64,000 nucleotides of DNA, taken from positions 34,666,029 to 34,730,028 of the forward strand of contig NW_022145607.1 of the NCBI RefSeq assembly GCF_000002235.5, in the 5' to 3' direction. The position numbers and the translations under genes are program-made. The notes under the pieces were generated by a model. It had not been told where the DNA came from. It worked only from the letters and a program-made list of their open reading frames with translations, and ran no database searches. Positions 56,956-64,000 of the stretch are shown here, piece after piece (the first letter of the stretch is position 1; each line of letters opens with the position of its first letter). This DNA comes from Strongylocentrotus purpuratus. Its lineage: Eukaryota > Echinodermata > Echinoidea > Camarodonta > Strongylocentrotidae.

Positions 56956-57253
56956 TACTGTGAAACCAGAATGTTTTACACATTTTGCGCGGAGGTTTAG
57001 ATTCATGAAAGCTTCATGTGGTGCAATAAAGGAATTACGAAAAAATAGGAGTTTTTAATGTTGCAAGAGTTTCTGTTTTTTACAGAGTTCTCCCAGTACC
57101 TCAGATGGCATTTTCAGACCTGTCAGTCAGTCATGAAAAAGTATTTTTTGTAGTTTTAGGGGTATAAGATTAATTGGAAACAAGTCTGAATAACATCCTT
57201 CATTATCATCTGGGACATATTCACACCCATCCGACCCACTAGAAGTTAAATGG

Positions 57254-57530
57254 CTTGTCTGCATCAGCTTGAGATTGCCAAATAGCCCGCTATTTCTGAT
57301 CCTGGATATTAGCCTGAATCATGAAATAGCGGGCTATTTGCTCAGGAAATCATCCCAAGATACCCGCTATTTAGCAAAATATCCCGCTATTTATCTGGTG
57401 CGTCTTCACCAGCCCGAAGGCTCGCACTATGCATGAATGCTGAGCAAAATATCTCGAACGCAATTTGTAACTTCAGGCTTATTTCCCAAATCAGAAATAG
57501 CAGGCTGAGCTGAAGATGACATACCTACTG
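57254..57530. mobile_element. CTCGAG-type palindromic MITE, decayed copy 3
   Basis: TTGAGATTGCCAAATAGCCC and later blocks GCCCGAAGGCTCGCACTATG match copy 1 in inverted order; ends are eroded. Confidence 0.75.
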
Positions 57531-57717
57531 ATATTCCAAAGTATATTCATTCCCATGTTTGCTGCTACCGGTACCTAGTCGCCTTTCCAAGTAGATAGCA
57601 CAGAGCACCCTCTCCTCAGCTGATTATCCTGTAGTTTGGATAAATACCTTGTCTGATTTAAGGATTCATTACAGTGATCGATTGCCATCGTATCTGCTAT
57701 TTAGGAAACACATCATC

Positions 57718-57784
57718 TGTTCAGAGCCAGAAGGGTGTTAACTCTGTCACAGAGTATTAAAGAGTTAAAGCCTTTCTGGTTCCA
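57718..57784. repeat. Single hairpin of the 135-bp array type
   Basis: CAGAGCCAGAAGGGTGTTAA pairs with TTAAAGCCTTTCTGGTTCC, loop about 30 bases. Confidence 0.75.
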
Positions 57785-58685
57785 AACAAATGATATGTTT
57801 GTAGGCTTGCGGGTGCACCATGTGAGAGAGAGGGAGGATTGATGTGTTATATTCATGATCAAAAATAACCATGAATCAGAAGTTTTATAAAGAATAACAA
57901 AACACAAGTGAGAAAAGTAATTTTATTTTCAACAAGCTGCCCTTTTCTCATGATCCCACCCTTATAAATCTAACCCAATAAACATTCAAGGATCTACCGG
58001 TATGTGATAAGTTTTCAAAGTGGAAATGAATGATTTGATTCAATTTAAAATGGATGTACTTCTCTTCCTTTCTTCGAGGGCAGAGAGGAAAGTAAAAAAT
58101 AAGATTGAAAGCAGCTTTAACTTCACGGGATAGAGTTTCTGAGTGAGCGTGAACAATTGGGGAAAGTTGAAAGATTGTTCACAAGGTCATCATTTTGTGT
58201 CCCTTATAAGAACAATATGGATGAAATCGGAGAGGTCTTTCCACATGTGTGAATTAGATTGTCATCGTCAATAAAAAGAAATATTGTGATCTGATTTGGG
58301 CTTGAACGCTGTCGAGGAATCAAATCTGGGTCTCTTTGAAAGGTCACGGCTGCCAAGCGGAGCTGGGACATATAGCTTTCAAATTCTAGAAGACCCTCCG
58401 TTAATATATTAATTTCTAAATAAGGTTTTCAATACCCCTGTCCCCCCCCCCCTTTTTTTTTCAAATTCAAGAACAGTTTCAGAGTAAACTTGCATTTTGG
58501 GGGGATACATGTAAGTTTCAAAGTTTTCTATAACTCACTCCTAGCACCCTTGTAAATATTTTATTGAAGCGTAAGCTTTTGTTTAGCTCCATTTTTACAG
58601 CTACCCCAATCACTGTGCTATTGATGTGTGTTTTTCTAGTTTAATTCATGATATTTTACCTTTAAATTTTTCATGTCTTTTGCAG
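57785..58685. other. Intron, no feature
   Basis: C and T runs at 58,441-58,463. Nothing else. Confidence 0.5.
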
Positions 58686-58810
58686 GTTTTTATGAAATCA
58701 CAAACGATAACACAACAGAAAATTGGAGGACCATCAATGTACTTCAAAGATTCAACATTTATCAAGAGATCTTTCTTGCACTGGTGTACAGAATATTTCC
58801 TTTTAATCAG
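58686..58810 (+). CDS. DPY19L3: DPY19L3-like, exon 3
   Basis: 125 bases between CTTTTGCAG and GTAAGT, entering in phase 1 and leaving in phase 0. In frame it reads FYEITNDNTTENWRTINVLQ then RFNIYQEIFLALVYRIFPF. The order NxTE-x2-(K/R)TIN-LQR-xNIYQE-FL is as in vertebrate DPY19L3. NTTE gives a possible N-glycosylation site in the luminal loop, followed by the start of a membrane helix. Confidence 0.93.
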
Positions 58811-59280
58811 GTAAGTTCATAAATTTGATTATTCAGTTTGAAAACTCATAAAAAGACCAATTTTCACAATTACCGGTAACAGAAAAATTAAAGGTATTAG
58901 GTACCATTTTTAATATTGTTGATAACAAGAAAGGCAAGAATAGCCAAACACAGATTGAAATATTTCTCTAAAAATTATATTATTCATGTAGAACATAACT
59001 TCTGGCTGTTTCTGCCTCTTCCTTTATTTGATATTATAGAAACAAAAGAAACCAAGGAGAAAAATCAATTAAGTCTTTTTTTAACACTTTATTCCTTTAC
59101 TCAGGGACTATAATGTTCCTTTTAGGACTGATAATGTTACTTTACATAAGCAGAAAGGCTCAGTCAGTAAGTATGCTTGGTTCATTTTCTGGCAAATTTG
59201 CTTTGGTATACATGATGATAATGATTTATATAGATTGAATATATTGGTCTTTTTCTTTTTCTCTTTCTTATCTCTTTCAG
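58811..59280. other. Intron 3
   Basis: 470-base intron, GTAAGT to TATCTCTTTCAG. No inserted element seen. Confidence 0.8.
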
Positions 59281-59426
59281 AGTTCATATTTACCCATCTT
59301 TTTTTACATCAAGTCTGTGTTTGCTCTCCATGGAGTCTACTTCACGACTATCTTTGCCATGGCATGGCTTCTCAGTAACTCCTGGCTCTCTGGGTTACTG
59401 GCATGTACTTTCTTCATCGCTAACAA
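59281..59426 (+). CDS. DPY19L3: DPY19L3-like, exon 4 (membrane segments)
   Basis: 146 bases, entering in phase 0 and leaving two bases into a codon (AA|GTGAGT). It encodes two hydrophobic stretches, PIFFYIKSVFALHGVYFTTI and MAWLLSNSWLSGLLACTFFI, joined by a short turn; SGLLA is a conserved stretch of the family. These are membrane helices of the multipass ER enzyme. Confidence 0.93.
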
Positions 59427-59456
59427 GTGAGTTTAGGCATATTTAAATTGTTAATT

Positions 59457-59754
59457 CTGGGGGGTGTTTCACAAAGATCCTAAGTTGGACTTACATATTA
59501 TGGAGAGCCATTCGTAGTCTTAATTTAAAATTTATTCAAAAGTATTATTCAAGTATTTTAGACTTTTCATAAATTCCACATCAAGAACATGAAATCTCCT
59601 TGATAATAGAAAGTATGAATGATTTGAATCAACATTTTATGCCTTTTAAAATAACTTTTATTAAAACAAGTTTAAGATGCTAACGGATTTCCATAATTGT
59701 TAAGTCCAACTTAGAGATAAGTTCAACTTCAGATCTTTGTGAAACACCCCCTGG
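59457..59754. mobile_element. 298-bp inverted-repeat MITE
   Basis: CTGGGGGGTGTTTCACAAAG and the complementary right end CTTTGTGAAACACCCCCTGG. Inner AAGTTGGACTTACA and TTAAGTCCAACTTA also pair. Sits 30 bases into intron 4. Confidence 0.8.
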
Positions 59755-60099
59755 TAATGAGACTGCATTCGAAGGAGGAAAATATCTATGAAGTCATTCT
59801 GAATTATTGATAAGAGATAGGTCTTTGTATTTTGTTTTGTATATTGCTTGAACTCGCAACAACAACAAAAAATGCTAAAAGTTTGCAGATCTATGTTTAT
59901 GCCCCTTTTACATGTACCTTTGTGATTCATCGCCTTCTATTACCCAGTTATCAGCTCTTGTAACCTTTTTTTTCTTCAATGAAAATTGAAATATTAATCT
60001 ATTGGTTATTTTCCAAAATTATATGAACATTTTTCCTTAACTCTGAATATGTTTCAATGGCTTGTAAAATCGATCATGCTCTAGTTCTTTGGGTTGGAC

Positions 60100-60272
60100 A
60101 TTTCCCTCCCTCCCTCCCTCCCCTCTCTCTCTCTCTCTCTCTCTTCTCCCTTCTCCTAATTCTTCTTCCCCTTCTCCTTCTCTTACTTCTCCTCCTTCTC
60201 CTTCTTCCCCTTCTCCTTCTCCTGCTTTGCCTTCTTCTTCTTCTTCTTCTTCTTCTTCTTCTTCTTCTTTTT
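60100..60272 (+). repeat. C/T microsatellite tract
   Basis: (TCCC)n, (CT)n, (CTTCTC)n and (TTC)n in series. Leucine/serine frames here are artefacts. Confidence 0.9.
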
Positions 60273-60425
60273 TCACAAACCCTTGCCCCTTTATGTCATT
60301 TTGGATTGTCTTATAAAATAAGGTACATTCAACAAAATTTTCCTCTCATAAATTGTATGCCACTTCAATGTGCTAATATATATTTTTAATTTATATCTTC
60401 TTCTTCCTTTTTTGTTTTACCCTAG

Positions 60426-60546
60426 GGGGAATGCAACAAGAGTTGACTACACAATACCTCTGAGAGAAAGCTTTTCTTTGCCATTCCTTTACATGCAGAT
60501 GGCAGTCATTACATATTACCTCAGACCCACAGTTATTCATAAACAG
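60426..60546 (+). CDS. DPY19L3: DPY19L3-like, exon 5
   Basis: 121 bases between TTTACCCTAG and GTAAGT. The first base completes the AAG codon begun in exon 4. It then reads GNATRVDYTIPLRESFSLPF followed by LYMQMAVITYYLRPTVIHKQ. TRVxxTIPLRE is the most recognisable DPY19 signature, next to the membrane helix that follows. Leaves in phase 0. No later exon was recognised before 64,000, so roughly the last 55% of a ~710-residue protein lies outside. Confidence 0.93.
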
Positions 60547-60629
60547 GTAAGTTCCTCTGCCTTCCTGTTTACATGCTGCCCAACATACATGTACATGTAT
60601 CATTATGTGCAAACAACCCTTATGGAAAC

Positions 60630-60860
60630 ACCCTTACTAGCTTGCACGGTTCCAGAAATGCAAATGAGATTATCTGTCAGCCAATCAGGACAGAGGAAAC
60701 ATATTTGCATGTCGAAAAATCTGCAAGCTTGCACAAGCTCGCAAGTTGGTAAAATGCAAGCTTGTTGCAAGCTTGCAAGGTTCCAAATATGCAAAGGAGG
60801 CAGCTTTTCAGGCAATCAGAAAAGAGAAGCGTGCAAGCTTGTGCAAGCTCACAAGCTTAT
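60630..60860 (+). repeat. ~134-bp duplication rich in AAGCTTG
   Basis: GCTTGCACGGTTCCAGAAAT (about 60,640) and GCTTGCAAGGTTCCAAATAT (about 60,772) start two copies, each followed by CAATCAG and a GTGCAAGCTTG-type palindrome cluster. Confidence 0.75.
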
Positions 60861-61548
60861 TATTATATATTTTCACCTTTGTTTCACCCATTTTTTTCTT
60901 ATTCAAGAGACTTGGTATGACATTGTTCAGATGAGAGAAATGGTGCTAAGGTAGTGACTTTGATGATAGGTGTACAATTAAAGATAATCTGCAAGTTTGA
61001 GCAAAAACAGACCATTATTAATGATAACGATTGATGAAAACTGATCTGATTGATTCCCAAATTCTCCCAACTACATATTGCAATTTAATTGCATTTTAGG
61101 TGAATGTAAATTGTCACAAAGCAATGAATTAATTGCCACAACCCTTGTGAAAGTGTTTTAGGTTGACTAGAGATGAAGTGTATTTTGATTAAGTGTCAGA
61201 CTATTGCCTGCCTGTGCTTGCAGACTATACCTTACCTGCATGGGAAAGCTTTGATTCTCACCTGTATTAAGTGAAACAGATCTACCACCTCAAGCGAAGA
61301 CCTGCACTCTGATTTCACAAGATCAACACTGAGTCCAAATATGATAGCAGTGTCGTGACCTTAATAGATCTCTTTCAAGGTTATTCAAGCTGCATGAATT
61401 ATTTTCAACAAATTCCCTTCAAGTTGAAGCCCATTTTAGTAGTTTTAAGACCTAAAGTTTTCATCAGATTTCTTTGAGTTGCATACATGTGGTTCAATAA
61501 CAGAATACTGCAGTACCTGCATGGGATAGCTTTGATTCTCACATCTGG
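60861..61548. other. Intron, no feature
   Basis: Segments near 61,220-61,330 and 61,500-61,540 plus 61,915-61,970 share ACCTGCATGGGA and CTCTGATTTCA phrases, an old duplication around the next MITE. Confidence 0.5.
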
Positions 61549-61910
61549 AGGCGCGTCTTCATCATCTCGAGATTGCCAAATAGCCCGCTATTTCTGATTT
61601 GGGAAATAATCTCGACCTCGAAACTTGAAACTCGACCTTGAGAAATTAGCTCGAAATTTGCTCAGCATTAGCGCATAGTGTGGGAGTCTTCGGTCTGGTG
61701 AAGACGCACAGGACAAATAGCTGGATATTTTGCCAAATAGTAGGATATTTTGCAAACTATCCCAAGATATCTTGGGATGACAATCCCGACCAAATATCCC
61801 GCTAATTGCTACTTCGGTCTGATGAAGACGCAAATTAGCTGGATAGTTTGCGATCGGGATAATTCAAATAGCTGGATATTTGGCAATCGCGAGATAGTGA
61901 AGACAGGCCT
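61549..61910. mobile_element. CTCGAG-type palindromic MITE, copy 4
   Basis: AGGCGCGTCTTCATCATCTC to GAGATAGTGAAGACAGGCCT. Nearly collinear with copy 2. Confidence 0.85.
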
Positions 61911-61997
61911 TGTGCAACAGTCCTACCACCTCCAGCAAAAACCTTTACTCTGATTTCATAAGATCAACATTTGGTCAAATCAGATGCCAAGTGTCTT

Positions 61998-62462
61998 GGG
62001 GTGCGTTCAAGCGATTTTTTAAAGCTAGAATCACAAACATGGATCACAAATCTGCAGGAGATTGTTCAAGCGATTTTCCATCAACGCTGATTCTCGCTCA
62101 TTTCAAGCCCAGCCACTGCACATCACACTGCACAGTTTGACCTAGGAAGTATAGGTCAGCTTTGGTGTGCCCATCTGAATTTGATTACGGTCGACTGTCG
62201 GCCAAACCAGAAGCAGGCCACGATAATGATGTCACAGAATCATGATTGAGATCTCTGTTGCATTCAAGCGATGTTTAGCGACGGCGATTTTGCAGAATCA
62301 CGTTACAAACCGCACCTTTTTCAGCGTTTCATGTTTGCATTTTCAAACACGTTTGTTTTTTTGACGGACGAAAAAAAAATTGCTTGAACGCAACCGTGTT
62401 TTAAACTAAACGTCTTTGAAAACCACGTTCATAGAGTGAAAAAGTGTCGCTTGAAAGCACCC
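61998..62462. mobile_element. 465-bp MITE with TTCAAGCGA motifs
   Basis: GGGTGCGTTCAAGCGA and the complement of GGGTGCTTTCAAGCGA bound it; TTCAAGCGAT recurs inside near 62,073 and 62,264, and an inverted CGCTTGAACGCAACC near 62,382. Target duplication not resolved. Confidence 0.7.
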
Positions 62463-63008
62463 TTGATCTTTTATAGAGTAATCATATCTTTCAAGGTTAT
62501 CGAAGCACCATTTGTATTTAAGACAGATTCCATTCAAGCCAGATGTAGTTTTAGTAAGGTCCCCCAGATTTCTCTTTGTGGGGGAGATCTTCCAATTCAT
62601 CATTTTTCTCTTCAGTCACTATTTTTCCTTTTTCAGTCACTATTTTTCCTTTTTCATTATAAAGACCTTGGTTTTCTAATTTAATCATTTATGTTTTGTT
62701 GTTATTTTACTTCTTATTTCCAAGTTGAGATAAAAGAAGAAACAAAATACATTATCCTTCTAGCCAATGCCAGCTCACAAGTACAAACTTTGTTGCAGTG
62801 TATGAAGTAACAAATTTGGCCACTCATTTTACATACATTATTTATAATACGGCTCATATATCTTCATTTGTATACAATTCATCTAGACCATGACTCAGCC
62901 AATTTACATATCCATGTAGTCATCAGACATTCTATGAAAACATTAACTTTGATATGGACTGCTGAAAGCCTGAAAGGCCTTCTTTATTAACTCATTTTCT
63001 ACTGGAAC
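62463..63008. other. Intron, no feature
   Basis: A short duplication CAGTCACTATTTTTCCTTTT at about 62,614 and 62,635. Nothing else. Confidence 0.5.
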
Positions 63009-63173
63009 CAGGGACCCGTTTCACAAAGCCTTTTTACAATGACAAATGACAAAAATCATTGACAAATCTGCTGATAACCAATCAGAAGCAAGGATTTCAG
63101 TAGATTGTAACAAAAAAACTGTCATTTGTCACTGATGACAAGTTTTGTGGAACCTCCCCCCCCCCCCCCCTGG
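63009..63173 (-). mobile_element. Inverted-repeat MITE, copy 2
   Basis: Reverse copy of 42,990-43,141 (CTGATAACCAATCAGAAGCA shared), with a C run at the right end. Confidence 0.8.
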
Positions 63174-63504
63174 TGGTCTCTGTATTAAGCCTATGGAAAT
63201 GAGAAATTTCAGTAGCCAAGAGGTTAACTCATTTAATATGTGTTACTTAGAGTTAACACCCTTCTGGCACTCAGTAGATGATGAATATATCCCTGAGCAT
63301 TCAGACTGGCAAAATTGATTATAAAGCTATACAAAAACCATGTACATGTAGCTATACAATAGTTTTAAAAAATGTTGTGTCTGAACATGATATCATGTAC
63401 ATGTAATTTCGAGTATCACTTCAAATGAGAACTTAATTGATTAACAAAATTAGGATCCACTTTGATGTGAACATCGTATCATGTGAAAACTATATAAATG
63501 AGTA

Positions 63505-63672
63505 GAAGGAAGTACATGTAGACCGAGAGGGAGACCCAGAGTCAACTGGGAAGAGAATGTCGAGAACTAGAGTGGACTAAAACTGCAAGAGTGCACCAGA
63601 ATGGCAGAAGATAGAGTGAAATGGAGAGATGTTGCAATCAACCTCCGAACCGGGAGAAGATACGTAGATAGA
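63505..63672 (+). pseudogene. LINE ORF2 C-terminal fragment
   Basis: Frame reads RPRGRPRVNWEENVEN, stop, then ECTRMAEDRVKWRDVAINLR. The GRPR-x-W...N-x and (A/E)DR-x-KWR order is the usual end of non-LTR retrotransposon reverse transcriptase proteins. One in-frame stop and a missing upstream domain make it a dead 5'-truncated copy. The GATA repeat after it (63,666-63,677) may be its tail. Confidence 0.8.
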
Positions 63673-63937
63673 TAGATATCAGAGTGTTCACTAACGATTG
63701 GCTAGCTGTTTCATATACATTTTTGATTGTGTGAACAAGGCACAGGCCCTATGATGCATGTCATGAATGAGTTAAAGTTCAATTCAAGTTTTTTTTATCT
63801 TTGGGACTGTTACATGGCCCATTGAGCTCAAACCGCATAGTTTTGACAGGCCGATGACTCAATCAAAGCATCTTCAGCGATCGATTTGAAATACTGGAGG
63901 TAACGGAGGACCTGGAGTTGTATGTCTGTCCCATATG

Positions 63938-64000
63938 AGGCGCGTCTTCATCATCTTGAGATTGCCAAATATCCAGCTATTTGAACCATCCCGATCGCAA
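63938..64000. mobile_element. CTCGAG-type palindromic MITE, copy 5 (cut by the window end)
   Basis: AGGCGCGTCTTCATCATCTT, then CAAATATCCAGCTATTTGAA and CCCGATCGC, the latter matching the opposite end of other copies, so internal sequence is deleted. Confidence 0.75.

Noticed and set aside
60037..60276. Glutamate-rich minus-strand frame
   Set aside because: Complement of a CTT/CCT microsatellite.
1..64000. tRNA, rRNA or transposase genes
   Set aside because: Read for cloverleaf-like promoters and for DDE-type or hATC-type motifs in the frames; only SINE-type B boxes and dead reverse-transcriptase ends were found.

Overview
The window is animal nuclear DNA: spliced exons with GT/AG borders, no operons, and very dense DNA transposons, satellites and microsatellites. 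The gene content (a single-exon B-box/coiled-coil/propeller protein and a DPY19-family gene), CR1-like and tRNA-type retroelement tails, and the abundance of TACATGTA motifs suggest a marine deuterostome, most likely a sea urchin or other echinoderm. That assignment is inference.

Bases 1-22,900 are transposon-rich. The main structure is a 17,030-bp block (2,270-19,299) with CAGGGGCGTC at both ends. It is bounded by a perfect 8-bp direct repeat GATCGAGC (2,262-2,269 and 19,300-19,307), and the same degenerate C/T-rich repeat lies on both sides. I read it as one hAT-type composite element. Two inverted arms (2,270-4,730 and 13,900-19,010) share a polypurine tract, a unique segment, a ~117-bp satellite and a terminal tail. 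They flank about 9 kb that carries the intact B-box gene (9,486-11,132), smaller MITEs and a captured zinc-finger fragment. The right arm is nested: a TTAA-flanked element (14,953-17,943) contains a second 8-bp-TSD element (15,703-17,405), which contains satellite, which contains a MITE fragment. Bases 19,800-22,900 hold TA-flanked MITEs, a hairpin and a decayed satellite copy.

Bases 23,137-64,000 hold the 5' part of a plus-strand gene that resembles DPY19L3, a tryptophan C-mannosyltransferase of the ER. Two alternative first exons (23,137-23,598 and 41,894-42,367) both end in phase 0 after the HENxLWF motif of the first membrane segment. They can each join exons at 46,566-46,656, 58,686-58,810, 59,281-59,426 and 60,426-60,546, giving about 319 codons with the second first exon; the rest of the gene is past the window. 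Behind exon 2 lie at least five decayed copies of it (46,839-47,875). The introns are full of inverted-repeat elements, including a 3,059-bp foldback element with an 8-bp duplication, an 883-bp palindrome at a TA site, a five-copy dispersed MITE family and a 135-bp tandem array.

No transposase, tRNA, rRNA or CRISPR array was seen. Element classes rest on terminal repeats and target duplications, not on database searches.
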